A DNA stretch of 64,000 nt, from NCBI GenBank assembly GCA_963697565.1, contig CAVOOM010000003.1, positions 186,001-250,000 of the forward strand. Direction: 5' to 3'. The stretch is from CAWFSE01 sp963697565. GTDB lineage: Bacteria; Actinomycetota; Actinomycetes; CAVWCF01. This document shows positions 38,274-48,091 of the stretch, piece after piece (position 1 is the stretch's first letter; every line of letters starts with the position of its first letter). The notes under the pieces are model-generated. The model did not search any database. It was not told where the DNA came from and saw only the letters and a list, made by a program, of their open reading frames with translations. The position numbers and the translations under genes were made by a program.

Positions 38274-38555
38274 TCAGCCGGCCTCGAAGTACGCCTTCTG
38301 CAGGTACTCGGTCACGGCCTGCTCGGGCACCCGGAAGGAGCGGCCCACGCGTACGGCGGGCAGCTCGCCGCTGTGCACCAGGCGGTACACGGTCATCTTG
38401 GACACCCGCATCGCGGCGGCGACCTCCGCGACGGTGAGGAAGCGCACCTCGCCGAAGGGCCGCGGGCGGGCGGGGACGGCGCGGGCGGCGTCAGCGCGGG
38501 CGGCCTCGTCATCGGGCTGCTCGACGCTGGGCTCGGGTCGCTCGGGGTTGGACAT
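38274..38555 (-). CDS. BldC-like/excisionase-type MerR-family HTH protein
   Basis: A 93-residue protein: the winged HTH FLTVAEVAAAMRVSKMTVYR, then LVHSGELPAVRVGRSFRVPE and AVTEYLQKA, is the BldC/Rv0500A type. BldC proteins bind DNA cooperatively as head-to-tail oligomers and control development in Streptomyces. The first 35 residues are acidic, Pro/Ala-rich and disordered. ATG 38555 begins MSNPERPEPSV. Location next to bS22 is conserved. Confidence 0.92.
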   Translation of the reverse strand: MSNPERPEPSVEQPDDEAARADAARAVPARPRPFGEVRFLTVAEVAAAMRVSKMTVYRLVHSGELPAVRVGRSFRVPEQAVTEYLQKAYFEAG

Positions 38556-38724
38556 CAGGCACCGCGTTTCGTGCGCGCGGGCCGCCCGGCTTCCCCACCA
38601 GGCGCGTGAACCGTGGCGCTGCAGGGAGAGTAGTGACGAATGGGGCCTGTGCGCACCCCCTTCGCCCAAATTGTCACCCTCCCGCCGCACGAGGCCACCC
38701 GTACGCCTGGCTTCCCCGCGCCTT

Positions 38725-38763
38725 GCGCACGCCTCCCCGCCGCCCCAGCGCGGGGCAGGCACC
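38725..38763. repeat. Degenerate family 2 half-palindrome
   Basis: ACGCCTCCCCGCCGCCCCAG and GCGGGGCAGGC resemble the central part of the elements at 2069, 48001 and 49084. The left arm is weak. It is in the 227-bp gap upstream of the BldC-like gene. Confidence 0.35.
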
Positions 38764-38782
38764 GAGTAGAGCGTGGAAGCAG

Positions 38783-39970
38783 TCAGCCGAAGTGCGGATC
38801 GAGGCCGTGGTGCGGGAAGACCGCCCGGCGGGTGGACAGGATCGCGCGGTCGAGCCAGTTGGCGGGGTCGTACCCGGCCGACCAGGGGCGCGGCCGCGGC
38901 TGCCGGCCGTCGGTCATGTGGACGGGGGCCACCCGGCCCAGCCGGGAGCGGACGTACTCGCGCCAGGTCTCGGGCAGCGCCGTGAACGGCGGCACCGGCT
39001 TGCCGACCGCGATGCCGATCAGGTGCGCCCAGGCCCGCGGGACGACATCGACAATCTCGTACCCGCCGCCGCCGAGGGCCAGCCAGCGCCCGCCCGCGTG
39101 CTCGTGCGCGAGGTCGTGCAGGGCGGCGTACGCGGCGCGCTGGCCGTCGATCGACAGCGCCAGGTGCGCCAGGGGGTCGAGGAAGTGGCCGTCGGCCCCC
39201 TGCTGGCTGACCAGCACCTGCGGGCGGAACTCGGCGAGCAGCGGCGGCACGATCGCGTCGAAGGCGCGCATCCAGCCCTCGTCCTCGGTGCCCGGCGGCA
39301 GCGCGGCGTTGACGGCGTAGCCCTCGGCGGCCGGGCCGCCGATCTCCTCGGGGTAGCCGGTCATCGGGAAGAGCGTCCGCGGCGTCTCGTGCAGCGAGAT
39401 CGTGAGCACCCGCGGGTCGTCCCAGAACGCCCGCTCGACGCCGTCGCCGTGGTGCACGTCGACATCGACGTACGCGATCCGCTCGGCGCCCTGGGCCAGC
39501 GCCCACGCGATCGCGACCGAGACGTCGTTGTAGACGCAGAACCCCGACGCGTGGCCGGGCATCGCGTGGTGCAGGCCGCCGGCGATGTTGACGGCGTGGT
39601 CGTTGACGCCGGTCCACACCCGACGCATCCCCTCGACCGTGGCGCCCACCACCGCCGCCGACGCCTCGTGCATCCCGAAGAAGACCGGGTTGTCCTCGCT
39701 GCCGAGGCCGTGCGCGGAGTCCGCGGCGCCCATCGGATCGGCGCCTGCGCGGCGGACCGCCGCGATGTAGTGCGGGCTGTGCACCAGTTCCAGGAGGGTG
39801 TCGTCGCAGCCGGCGGGCGGCACGACCTCGCAGTGCGGGCCCTGCAGGAGCCCGAGGTCGCCGGCCAGGCGGTAGGCCAGCTCCACGCGCACCGGCGCCA
39901 GCGGATGGCTCGGCCCGAAGTCGTACGCGGCCAAGGCGTCATCCCAGACGACGGCCACGCGCTCGCTCAT
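38783..39970 (-). CDS. acuC: AcuC-like acetoin utilisation / histone deacetylase-fold protein
   Basis: A 395-residue zinc-dependent deacetylase fold. The active site is seen in NIAGGLHHAMPGHASGFCVY (charge-relay histidines) and AYVDVDVHHGDGVE (zinc Asp/His). SLHETPRTLFPMTG and GADGHFLDPLAHL follow. In Bacillus AcuC deacetylates acetyl-CoA synthetase; in actinobacteria homologs act on acyl-lysine proteins. ATG 39970 starts MSERVAVVWDD. Confidence 0.9.
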   Translation of the reverse strand: MSERVAVVWDDALAAYDFGPSHPLAPVRVELAYRLAGDLGLLQGPHCEVVPPAGCDDTLLELVHSPHYIAAVRRAGADPMGAADSAHGLGSEDNPVFFGMHEASAAVVGATVEGMRRVWTGVNDHAVNIAGGLHHAMPGHASGFCVYNDVSVAIAWALAQGAERIAYVDVDVHHGDGVERAFWDDPRVLTISLHETPRTLFPMTGYPEEIGGPAAEGYAVNAALPPGTEDEGWMRAFDAIVPPLLAEFRPQVLVSQQGADGHFLDPLAHLALSIDGQRAAYAALHDLAHEHAGGRWLALGGGGYEIVDVVPRAWAHLIGIAVGKPVPPFTALPETWREYVRSRLGRVAPVHMTDGRQPRPRPWSAGYDPANWLDRAILSTRRAVFPHHGLDPHFG

Positions 39971-40016
39971 ACCCTCACGCTATCGAGCCGCGACCGCGCC
40001 GATTCAGTGCTCAAGG

Positions 40017-41201
40017 TCATTCCGTCCGCAGGGCAACAACCGGATCAAGCCGGCCCGCCCGGCGAGCGGGGAACACCCCGAAGAACACCCCCACCCCCGC
40101 CGACACCCCGAACGCCAGCGCCACCGACCACCAGGTCACATCGGCCGGCAGCGGGGTGAACGCGTCGGCCGCCAGCGAGGAGCCGACGCCGATGGCGATC
40201 CCGATCAGCCCGCCCACCGTCGTCAGCAGCACCGCCTCGACCAGGAACTGCCGCAGGATGTCGCGCTGCCGGGCGCCCAGCGCCTTGCGCAGGCCGATCT
40301 CGCGGGTCCGCTCGCGCACCGACACCAGCATGATGTTGGAGACGCCGACCCCGCCGACGAGCAGCGAGATGCCGGCGATCGCGGCCAGGACGAGCGTGAG
40401 CAGGCCAAGGATCGTGCCGATGGTGCCGAGGATCTGCGTCTGGGTGACGGCGCTGAACTCGTCGCCGGGGTACTTCTCCTCCAGGGCCGCGACGATCTCC
40501 TCCTGCAGGTCCGGGATCGACTCGATCGTGGGCGCCTTGACCGCCAGCGCGTTGACCGTGTCGACCCCGAACAGCCGCTGCGCGGCCGTCACGGGGATGT
40601 GGATCTCCTCGTCGCGGGAGACCCCGAAGGTGGACCCGACCTCCTCGAAGACCCCGATCACGCGGTACCGCACCCCGGCCACCGTGAGCTGGCGGCCGAG
40701 CGGGTCGACGTCCCCGAACAGCTGGTCGGCGACGCTGTCGCCGAGCACCGCGACCCGGCGGCGGGTGTCGACGTCCGACGCGGAGATGTAGCGCCCCTTG
40801 GCCAGCGGCCGGTCGAAGACGGTGGTGACCGCCTCGTTGGTGCCGTTGACGCTGACGAACGCCGACTTCGAGCCGACCCGCACCTCCTCGCCGGACGACA
40901 CCGTGGTGGCCACGGCGCGCGGGTTGCCGATCACCCGGCCGACGTAGTCGACGTCCTCGAACTGCAGGCTCGACACGGTCCGCGCCGAGCCGAAGTCGAA
41001 CTCCCCGGGGACGATCAGGATCAGGTTGGAGCCGAGGCCCTGCACCTGCTGCTCCACCTCGCGCTTGGCGCCGCTGCCGATCGCCACGAGCATCACGACG
41101 GCCCCGACGCCGATGATCACGCCGAGCATGGTGAGCAGGCTGCGCAGCCGGTTGGCGCGCAACGCGTCTAATGCGACGCGGAACGACTCGATGAGGCCCA
41201 T
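40017..41201 (-). CDS. MacB/FtsX-type ABC transporter permease
   Basis: A 394-residue permease: N-terminal helix RSLLTMLGVIIGVGAVVMLV, a periplasmic MacB core domain (about residues 45-240), and three C-terminal helices (IGTILGLLTLVLAAIAGIS; VLLTTVGGLIGIAIGVGSS; SVALAFGVSAGVGVFFGVFP). SNIMLVSVRERTREIGLRKA is the conserved FtsX motif. It is one base from the ATPase gene and forms a three-gene exporter with the adaptor. MacB systems export antibiotics, peptides or envelope components. Confidence 0.93.
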   Translation of the reverse strand: MGLIESFRVALDALRANRLRSLLTMLGVIIGVGAVVMLVAIGSGAKREVEQQVQGLGSNLILIVPGEFDFGSARTVSSLQFEDVDYVGRVIGNPRAVATTVSSGEEVRVGSKSAFVSVNGTNEAVTTVFDRPLAKGRYISASDVDTRRRVAVLGDSVADQLFGDVDPLGRQLTVAGVRYRVIGVFEEVGSTFGVSRDEEIHIPVTAAQRLFGVDTVNALAVKAPTIESIPDLQEEIVAALEEKYPGDEFSAVTQTQILGTIGTILGLLTLVLAAIAGISLLVGGVGVSNIMLVSVRERTREIGLRKALGARQRDILRQFLVEAVLLTTVGGLIGIAIGVGSSLAADAFTPLPADVTWWSVALAFGVSAGVGVFFGVFPARRAGRLDPVVALRTE

Positions 41202-41202
41202 C

Positions 41203-41925
41203 TCAGCCGCCGGCGACCGAGGCGGCCGCGGTGTCCTCCACGATCAGCCCGTCGCGGACGTGGATCTGGCGGCGGGCCCGGGCGGCCACCTCGTGGTCGT
41301 GGGTGACGAGCACGACGGCGACGCCGCGCTCGGCGTTGAGCCGCTCGAGGATGCCCATGACCTCGGCGCCGTTGGCCGTGTCGAGGTTGCCGGTCGGCTC
41401 GTCGGCCAGCAGGATCCGCGGCTCGCCGACCAGGGCCCGGGCGATCGCCACCCGCTGCTGCTCGCCGCCGGACATCTGCGCGGGCCGGTGCCCGAGCCGG
41501 TGCTCCAGCCCGACCGACGTGAGGGCGGCGACCGCGCGGTCGCGCCGGTCGCGGCGGCCGACGCCCCGGTACGCCAGCGGCAGCGCGACGTTGTCCACCG
41601 CGCTCGTACGCGAGAGCAGCTGGAAGGACTGGAAGACGAACCCGATGGCGCTGTTGCGCAGCTCGGCCAGCTCGGTGTCCGACAGCGTCGAGATGTCGCG
41701 GCCGTCGATGCGCAGGACGCCGGCCGTGGGCCGGTCCAGGCAGCCCATCAGGTGCATCAGCGTGGACTTGCCGGAGCCGGACGGGCCGATGATCGCGGCG
41801 AACTCGCCCGCCTCGACCCGCAGGCTCACCCCGCGCAATGCGACGACCTCGACGCCTTCCAGTTGGTACGTCCGGCGCACGTCGACGGCCTCGACCGCCG
41901 GCACCGCTGAGTCGGGAACCGTCAC
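41203..41925 (-). CDS. MacB-type ABC transporter ATPase
   Basis: A 240-residue ATPase of the LolD/MacB class. Walker A is IIGPSGSGKSTLMHL, Q-loop FVFQSFQLLSRTS, signature MSGGEQQRVAIARALVG, Walker B ILLADEPTGNLD, and H-loop LVTHDHEVAARA. GTG 41925 overlaps the adaptor stop by four bases. Energises the permease at 40017. Confidence 0.95.
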   Translation of the reverse strand: MTVPDSAVPAVEAVDVRRTYQLEGVEVVALRGVSLRVEAGEFAAIIGPSGSGKSTLMHLMGCLDRPTAGVLRIDGRDISTLSDTELAELRNSAIGFVFQSFQLLSRTSAVDNVALPLAYRGVGRRDRRDRAVAALTSVGLEHRLGHRPAQMSGGEQQRVAIARALVGEPRILLADEPTGNLDTANGAEVMGILERLNAERGVAVVLVTHDHEVAARARRQIHVRDGLIVEDTAAASVAGG

Positions 41926-43304
41926 GGGATCTGCTGGCCCTCGACCACGCGGTCGGCGCCGCGCACCACGATGACCTCGCCGACGGTCAGCCCCTCGGCG
42001 ACCTGCACCTCGTCGGTGCCCTGGGCCCCCAGGACGAGCTCGCGGCGTTCGGCCCGGCCGTTTTCGACCACCCACACCGCGTCGCGGCCCTGGTCGCGGA
42101 ACACCGCGGCCACCGGCACGGCGACGGCGTCCTGCGCGGTGCGCACCTGCAGCCGGGCCACCGCCGACATCCCCGGACGCGGGGCGGGCGCCGCCGCACC
42201 GGTCTCGTCGGTGCCGGCTGACAGCGAGAGCCGCACGGTGTAGGCCACCCCTCCCCGCGACGAGGTCGTGGGCGCCACATCGATCGCGGTGACCGTCGCC
42301 GGGTAGCGCGCCCCGGGCACCGCGTCGAGCTCGACCTCGGCCTGGATCCCGGGCTGCACGAGCAGGATGTCGGTCTCGTCGACCGAGGCGGCCAGCGACA
42401 GCGCCGAGACATCGGTGACGCTCAGCAGCGGATCGCCCGTGGCGACCGGCCGGCCGACCTCGATCGGGCCGCTCGTCGACGACGAGGACGAGGACCCGCC
42501 GAGGAAGGATGACGCCGCCCCCTGCACCGACTCGGGCAGCTGCGACAGCAGGCCGGACACGTCCGAGCCTGAGCCGCCCGACGCGGTCCCGGCGCCGAAC
42601 GACGCCACCCCGGCGATGGGGGCCTTGACCACCAACGCGTCGACGGTGGCCTGGGCGACCGCAACGGCGGCCTGGGTCTGGCTGCGCTGGGCCTGGGCCA
42701 GCGAGGAAAGCGCCCGTTGCGCCGAGCGCAGGGCGGCGTTCACGGTGTCCACGGCCTGCTCCGTCGAGGCTCGCGCCGAGGCGTACTGCGCCTCCGCCTG
42801 GGCCACCTGGGCCAGCGCCTGCGCCTTCGCCGCCGGGTCCTGGATCGCCTCGGCGGCCTGCCGGGCCGCCGCGAAGGCCTGGGCCGCCGCGGCGTCGGCC
42901 TGCGCCCCCTGCTGGGACAGGTCCAGCCCCTGGAAGGCTCCCGGCGCGGCCGCGGCCGCTTGGCGGTCCGCCTCCTGCGCGCGGGCGAGCGTCGCCTCGG
43001 CCGCGGGCGACGAGATGCGTACGAGCACCTGGCCGGCCGCCACCGTCGCACCGTCGGCCACCTCGATCGAGGCGATCGTGCCGCCCGCCGGAGACGTGAT
43101 CGCCGACGTGGCGCGCGCCGTGACGGTGCCCGCCGCCTCGACCACCTCGACCACCGTGGCCCGGCCGACCTCGCCGGTCTCGACGCCGGACGCCTCCTCG
43201 CCGGAGCAGCCGGCGAGCGCGAGGACCGCCGCGGAGGCGACCACGAGGGCGGCCCCGCGCCGGCGCGTCCGGGCCAGCACAGGGATACGCGCCGAGGGGA
43301 TCAC
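41922..43304 (-). CDS. HlyD/MacA-type efflux adaptor lipoprotein
   Basis: A 460-residue adaptor with lipobox LALAGC. Biotinyl-lipoyl-like halves (ITSPAGGTIASIEVADGATV and VKAPIAGVASFG) flank an alanine/glutamine-rich coiled coil (residues about 100-220). A serine-rich loop (GGSSSSSSTSG) follows, then the beta-barrel part with ARYPATVTAIDVAPTTS. In Gram-positives such adaptors present substrate to the permease at the outer face. GTG 43304 or TTG 43307 is the start; no strong ribosome site is visible. Confidence 0.9.
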   Translation of the reverse strand: MIPSARIPVLARTRRRGAALVVASAAVLALAGCSGEEASGVETGEVGRATVVEVVEAAGTVTARATSAITSPAGGTIASIEVADGATVAAGQVLVRISSPAAEATLARAQEADRQAAAAAPGAFQGLDLSQQGAQADAAAAQAFAAARQAAEAIQDPAAKAQALAQVAQAEAQYASARASTEQAVDTVNAALRSAQRALSSLAQAQRSQTQAAVAVAQATVDALVVKAPIAGVASFGAGTASGGSGSDVSGLLSQLPESVQGAASSFLGGSSSSSSTSGPIEVGRPVATGDPLLSVTDVSALSLAASVDETDILLVQPGIQAEVELDAVPGARYPATVTAIDVAPTTSSRGGVAYTVRLSLSAGTDETGAAAPAPRPGMSAVARLQVRTAQDAVAVPVAAVFRDQGRDAVWVVENGRAERRELVLGAQGTDEVQVAEGLTVGEVIVVRGADRVVEGQQIP

Positions 43305-43374
43305 CAACTCATCGTAGGTTGGCCCCCGCGGGCCGGCTCACCGGATGGCCCGCCGGCGGACGGGAGGGAGCCGG

Positions 43375-44764
43375 GTGCCCACGGACGAGCCCCGCACCCG
43401 GCTGGGCCAGCGCCTCCAGCGCGGCCTGCAGCTGGGCCGCTTCCAGCGCCCCGCAGTGGCGCTCTCGACGCTCTTCGGGCTGCTGGTCCTCGGTCGGGAC
43501 GCTGCTGCTCCTGCTGCCGGTGGCGCGCGCCGGCGACGGCGGCGCCCCGCTGCTCACCGCGCTGTTCACCTCCACCTCCGCCGTCTGCGTGGTCGGCCTC
43601 ACCACGGTCGACACCGCCACGTACTGGTCGCCCTTCGGCCATGTCGTCATCGCCGCCCTCGTGCAGGTGGGCGGCTTCGGGATCACGACGCTCGCCTCGC
43701 TCGTCGCGCTGCTGATCTCGCGTCGGCTCGGGCTCCGCACCCGGCTGATGGCGCAGGCCGAGTCCCGCGCCCTCGACCTCGGCGACATCAAGCGCGTCCT
43801 GCTCGGGGTCGCGCTCATCACCGCGGTGGTCGAGTCCGCGATCGCGCTGGTCCTCACGCTGCGGTTCTGGCTGGCGTACGACTACTCCCTGCCCAAGGCG
43901 TTCTGGTACGGCACCTTCCACTCGATCACGTCGTACAACAACGCGGGATTCGCGCTCTTCAGCGACAACCTGGTCGGGTTCGTCAGCGACTGGTGGATCT
44001 GCATTCCGATCTGCGTGGCCGTCATCATCGGCGGGCTGGGCTTCCCGGTGCTGTTCGAGCTGATCCGCGAGCGGCGCTCGACGCGCGCCTGGTCGGCGCA
44101 GGTGCGGCTCACCCTGGTGACGACGGCGGTGCTGCTCGTGGGCGGCTTCGCGCTCATCCTCGCGTTCGAGTGGAACAACCCGCAGACCCTCGCCGGGCTC
44201 GACGTCCCGACCCGGGTGCTGGCCTCGATCTTCCAGTCGGTGCAGCCGCGCACCGCCGGCTTCAACACGCTCAACTACGGCGAGATGGAGAACACCTCGC
44301 TGCTGACCACGAACCTGCTCATGTTCGTGGGCGGCGGGTCGGCCTCGAGCGCCGGCGGCATCAAGGTCACCACGCTCGCCGTCCTCGTGCTGGCGCTGCG
44401 CGCCGAGCTGCGCGGGGACGCCGACGTCAACGCGTTCCGTCGGCGGATGCCGATCGAGGCCACCCGGCAGGCCCTCGCCGTGTCGTTCGCGTACTGCGTG
44501 CTCCTGATGGCGGGCACCCTCGCCCTGCTGGTCGTGGCCCCCGAGGTCGACCTCAGCTCAGCGCTGTTCGAGACCGGCAGCGCGCTGGCGACGGTGGGCC
44601 TGTCGACCGGGATCACGCCGGCGCTGCCCGCCGACGCGCAGTGGCTGCTGGCCGTGCTGATGTTCATCGGCCGGCTCGGACCGCTGACCCTCGCCTCCGC
44701 CATCGCCCTGCGCCAGCACCGCCAGCTCTACCGCTGGCCGGTCGAGCGGCCGATCATCGGCTGA
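43375..44764 (+). CDS. trkH: TrkH-family potassium transporter
   Basis: About 463 residues. All four pore loops are seen: TSTSAVCVVGLTTVD, FHSITSYNNAGFALFSD, QPRTAGFNTLN and FETGSALATVGLSTGIT. GTG 43375 follows GGGAGGGAG and reads PTDEPRTRLGQRLQRGLQLG; a shift near 43490 leads into the transporter proper. The partner TrkA gene follows 55 bases later. Imports K+ with TrkA gating by NAD(H) or ATP. Confidence 0.93.
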
Positions 44765-44819
44765 CCGCCCGCGCCCGCCACCCCCGGCCCAGACCCGCCC
44801 CAGCGAAAGGGACGCACCC

Positions 44820-45488
44820 ATGCCGCAGCGAACCGACGAAGGCCCGGTCCTCGTCATCGGCCTGGGCCGATTCGGCTCGGCCGTCGCCCAGACCCTGCTG
44901 CACCTCGACATCGAGGTGCTCGGCATCGACAACGACGCGCACCTGGTGCAGCGGTGGGCCGACGCGCTCACCCACACCGTCCAGGCCGACTCGACCGATG
45001 AGGCGGTGCTGCGCCAACTCGGGGCGCCTGACTTCACCCGGGCCGTGGTGGCGATCGGCTCGAACGTGGAGGCGAGCATCCTCACCACCTCGCTGCTGCA
45101 CGACCTCGGGGTCGAGGAGATCTGGGCCAAGGCGCTGACCACCGAGCACGGCCGCATCCTGGAGCGGGTCGGCGCCACGCACGTGGTGTTTCCGGAGCGC
45201 GAGATGGGCACCCGGGTGGCCCACCTCGTCCACGGGCACCGGATGCTCGACTACATCGAGTTCGACGACGGCTTCGCGGTGTCGAAGACCTCGGCGCCGG
45301 TTGAGGCGTACAACCGCACGCTCGGCGAGTCCGAGCTGCGGCGCAAGTACGACGTCACGGTGGTGGGCATCAAGCGCCCGGGCGAGGACTTCACGTACGC
45401 GACCGCCGACACCGCCGTCCACCCCGGCGACGTGCTGGTCGTCTCCGGCAAGATCGTGAAGATCGAGGCCTTCGCCCGCCTCCCCTGA
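44820..45488 (+). CDS. trkA: TrkA-family potassium uptake regulatory subunit
   Basis: A 222-residue RCK protein. The N-terminal Rossmann domain has VLVIGLGRFGSAVAQTLLHL and the acidic ribose-binding residue in EVLGIDND; VGATHVVFPEREMGTRVAH follows. The C-terminal TrkA-C domain has PVEAYNRTLGESELRRKY and VHPGDVLVVSGK. It forms a gating ring on TrkH. Confidence 0.95.
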   Translation: MPQRTDEGPVLVIGLGRFGSAVAQTLLHLDIEVLGIDNDAHLVQRWADALTHTVQADSTDEAVLRQLGAPDFTRAVVAIGSNVEASILTTSLLHDLGVEEIWAKALTTEHGRILERVGATHVVFPEREMGTRVAHLVHGHRMLDYIEFDDGFAVSKTSAPVEAYNRTLGESELRRKYDVTVVGIKRPGEDFTYATADTAVHPGDVLVVSGKIVKIEAFARLP

Positions 45489-45556
45489 CCCCTGAACACA
45501 ACCGTTTGTGGACGTACGTCACGGTAGAACGTGTGACCCCCGCCTCAACCGTTGAG

Positions 45557-46108
45557 TTAGAGGAGGCGGCGGAGGGCGATCTCGGTGACCTCGGGGGCGT
45601 GCGGCAGCGGCTGGCGCTCGCCGGTCGCGACGAAGCCGTGGTTGTCGTACAGCAGCCGGGCCTGCTCGTTCGGCTCGGTCATCCAGGTGTGCACCGACTC
45701 CGCGCCCGCGGTCGACGCCCACAGCGCCACGGTCTCGACCAGCGAGCCGCCGTACCCCAGCCCCCGCGCCTCGGGGCGCACCCACAGCGACACCATCTCG
45801 GCCTCGTCGGTCACCCCGCCGGGGAAGTACGCGGCCACCAGCGCGTCGTCGCGCGGGCCCACCTCCGCGACGGCGAAGAAGCCCGCCGCCAGCCGCTCGC
45901 GCCAGTCCGCCTCGCTGAACGCCTGCTCGCGCTCAAGCGTCGAGCTGTACGACAGCGGCGAGTCGGTCAGCGCCTCCAGCCGGATCGCCCGCAGCCGCTC
46001 CCAGTCGTCCGGGCCGAGCACCCGGATCTCCAGGTCGATGCCCTCCGAGCCATCCGGTCGGGCACCCGGCCGCCGGTCGTCCGCGCCCGAGATCTCGTCG
46101 CCTGCCAT
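45557..46108 (-). CDS. GNAT family N-acetyltransferase
   Basis: A 183-residue GNAT. The acetyl-CoA site is VRPEARGLGYGGSLVETVAL, followed by VHTWMTEPNEQARLLYDNHG. IRLEALTDSPLSYSSTLERE resembles the N-terminal helix of ribosomal-protein or antibiotic acetyltransferases. It lies five bases after the proC stop, so it may be cotranscribed. Substrate unknown. Confidence 0.88.
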   Translation of the reverse strand: MAGDEISGADDRRPGARPDGSEGIDLEIRVLGPDDWERLRAIRLEALTDSPLSYSSTLEREQAFSEADWRERLAAGFFAVAEVGPRDDALVAAYFPGGVTDEAEMVSLWVRPEARGLGYGGSLVETVALWASTAGAESVHTWMTEPNEQARLLYDNHGFVATGERQPLPHAPEVTEIALRRLL

Positions 46109-46113
46109 CGCCG

Positions 46114-46968
46114 TCAGCCCTGTCCCGAGGCCAGCTCGCGCGAACGGTCGCGCGCGGCCTCCATCGCGGTGAGGAACGCAGCCCGCACCTTGTGATCCTC
46201 CAGCGCCCGCAACGCGGCCACCGTCGTGCCCGCCGGGGACGACACGTTCTCGCGCAGCACCGTCGGGTGCTCCCCGGTCTCCTTCAGCATCTTGCCCGCG
46301 CCGACCAGCGTCTGGACGACGAGCTCCGTGGCGGTCGCCCGCGGCAGCCCGAGCAGGACGCCTGCCTCGATCATCGCCTCGACCACGTAGAAGATGTACG
46401 CGGGCCCGGAGCCGCTGATCGCGGTGACCGCGTCCTGGTGCTTCTCCGGCAGCCGCACGACCTTGCCGACCGAGCGCAGCATCCCCTCGGCCACCGCCAG
46501 GTGCTCGTCGTCGCAGTGCGCTCCGGGCGAGATCGCGGCCATCCCCTCGTCGACCAGCGCGGGGGTGTTGGGCATGACGCGCACGACCGGCACGCCGGCG
46601 GCGAGCCGCGACTCGATGAACTGCGTGGTGATGCCCGCCGCGAGTGAGACGACGGTCTGCCCCGAGTGCACGTGGGGGGCGAGCTCCTCGAGCACCCCGC
46701 CCATGTCCTGCGGCTTCACCACGAGCACGAGCGTGGTGCAGCGCTGCGCGGCGTCGACGTTGTCGACCACCTCGACGCCGTACCGCTCGGCGAGCTCGGC
46801 CGCGCGTTCGGCGCGCTTCTCGGTGATCAGCAGGCTCGCGGGCGGGCGGCCGGCGCGCAGCAGCCCGGACAGCAGCGTCTCGCCCATGACCCCGGCGCCG
46901 ACAATCGCCACCACGCCACCGGTCGCGGCCACGTCGGCCGCGTCGCCCGTGTGCTCCTCGGCGCCCAT
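46114..46968 (-). CDS. proC: Pyrroline-5-carboxylate reductase
   Basis: Last step of proline synthesis. The dinucleotide site is VAIVGAGVMGETLLSGLL; RVMPNTPALVDEGMAA and AISGSGPAYIFYVVEAMI with PRATATELVVQTLVGA are ProC motifs, and the end has SSPAGTTVAALRAL. ATG 46968 starts MGAEEHTG. The proline dehydrogenase gene just upstream runs in the same direction, pairing synthesis with breakdown. Confidence 0.95.
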   Translation of the reverse strand: MGAEEHTGDAADVAATGGVVAIVGAGVMGETLLSGLLRAGRPPASLLITEKRAERAAELAERYGVEVVDNVDAAQRCTTLVLVVKPQDMGGVLEELAPHVHSGQTVVSLAAGITTQFIESRLAAGVPVVRVMPNTPALVDEGMAAISPGAHCDDEHLAVAEGMLRSVGKVVRLPEKHQDAVTAISGSGPAYIFYVVEAMIEAGVLLGLPRATATELVVQTLVGAGKMLKETGEHPTVLRENVSSPAGTTVAALRALEDHKVRAAFLTAMEAARDRSRELASGQG

Positions 46969-47003
46969 GCGTTCCTCTCTGCGCGCGGCCTGGCCGCGGG
47001 GGA

Positions 47004-47933
47004 TCAGCTCGTCGATGACAGCGACTTCAGGAAGAGCGCCAGGTTGGCCGGCTTCTCCGCCATCCGCCGCACCATGTAGCCCCACCAGTCGTCGCCGTAC
47101 GGAACGTACACGCGCATCTTCTCGCCGTCGGCCGCCAGCCGCTTCTGCTCGTCCGGGCGGACGCCGTGGAGCATCTGGTACTCGTACGTCCCCTTGGCGC
47201 GATCATGGCGCACGGCCAGCGCCCCGGCGATGTCGATGAGGCGCGGGTCGTGCGAGGCGACCATCGGGTAGCCCTCGCCGGCCATCAGCACCTTCAGGCA
47301 CCGCACGTACGCCTTGTCGACGTCGGCCTTGTCCTGGAAGGCCACCGCCGGCGGCTCCTTGTACGCCCCCTTGCACAGCCGCACCCGCGAGCCGGCGTGG
47401 GCCAGGTCCAGGCAGTCCGCCTCGGTGCGGTAGAGGTACGCCTGCAGCACGGCGCCCGTCTGCGGGAAGTCGGCGCGCAGCTCGCGCAGGATGCCCAGCG
47501 TCGAGTCGGTGGTGGTGTGGTCCTCCATGTCGAGGGTCACGGTCGTGCCGGCGGCGTCGGCGGCCTGGCAGATCTCGCGGGCGTGGTCGAGGGCGATCTT
47601 CTCGCCGTCGCCGGGCAGCGCCTGGCCGACCGCGGAGAGCTTGACGCTGACCTCGGCGCCCCCGGTGAGGCCCGCCTCGTCGAGCAGGCCGAGCAGCGTG
47701 ACGTACGCGTCCCGGGTCGCCTGGGCCTGCCCGAGGTCGTACACGTCCTCGCCGAGGTGGTCGATGGTGACCAGCCGGCCGGATGCGATCAGGTCGGCGG
47801 TGGTGAGCACGGCGTCGGCCGCGCCCTCGCCCGCGATGAACCGGCGCACCACGGACCGCGAGATCGGGGCGGCGGCCACGACATCGCGGGCCTGCTCGCT
47901 GCGGGACAGGCTCAGCAGCACGCGGCGGATCAC
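47004..47933 (-). CDS. putA: Proline dehydrogenase
   Basis: Oxidises proline to pyrroline-5-carboxylate with FAD, delivering electrons to quinone. A 309-residue single-domain PRODH (TIM barrel): EVSVKLSAVGQALPGDGEKI, TLDMEDHTTTDSTLGILREL, VLQAYLYRTEADCLDL, RLCKGAYKEP and the closing YEYQMLHGVRPDEQKRLA. GTG 47933 was chosen from family length with GGAGG upstream. No P5C dehydrogenase domain is fused. Confidence 0.92.
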   Translation of the reverse strand: MIRRVLLSLSRSEQARDVVAAAPISRSVVRRFIAGEGAADAVLTTADLIASGRLVTIDHLGEDVYDLGQAQATRDAYVTLLGLLDEAGLTGGAEVSVKLSAVGQALPGDGEKIALDHAREICQAADAAGTTVTLDMEDHTTTDSTLGILRELRADFPQTGAVLQAYLYRTEADCLDLAHAGSRVRLCKGAYKEPPAVAFQDKADVDKAYVRCLKVLMAGEGYPMVASHDPRLIDIAGALAVRHDRAKGTYEYQMLHGVRPDEQKRLAADGEKMRVYVPYGDDWWGYMVRRMAEKPANLALFLKSLSSTS

Positions 47934-48000
47934 GGTGGCCTCCTCGAGTCGGGGGGTCGGGCAGCCCGGGGCCAGCATTCCGCACCGCGCGCGACTTTGC

Positions 48001-48077
48001 GCCGCCTTCCCCGCCCGTACCTGCGCTTGCCCGCCCTCACAGCGCCGGGCAAGCGCAGGTACGGGCGGGCAAGCGGC
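48001..48077. repeat. GC-rich palindrome, family 2, copy 2
   Basis: Near-perfect arms of about 32 bp (48001-48033 and 48046-48077), containing CGTACCTGCGCTTGCCCG and CGGGCAAGCGCAGGTACG, with a 12-nt loop. It lies between the proline dehydrogenase start and the stop of the next minus-strand gene. Confidence 0.85.
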
Positions 48078-48091
48078 GCCCGCAGCCCGGG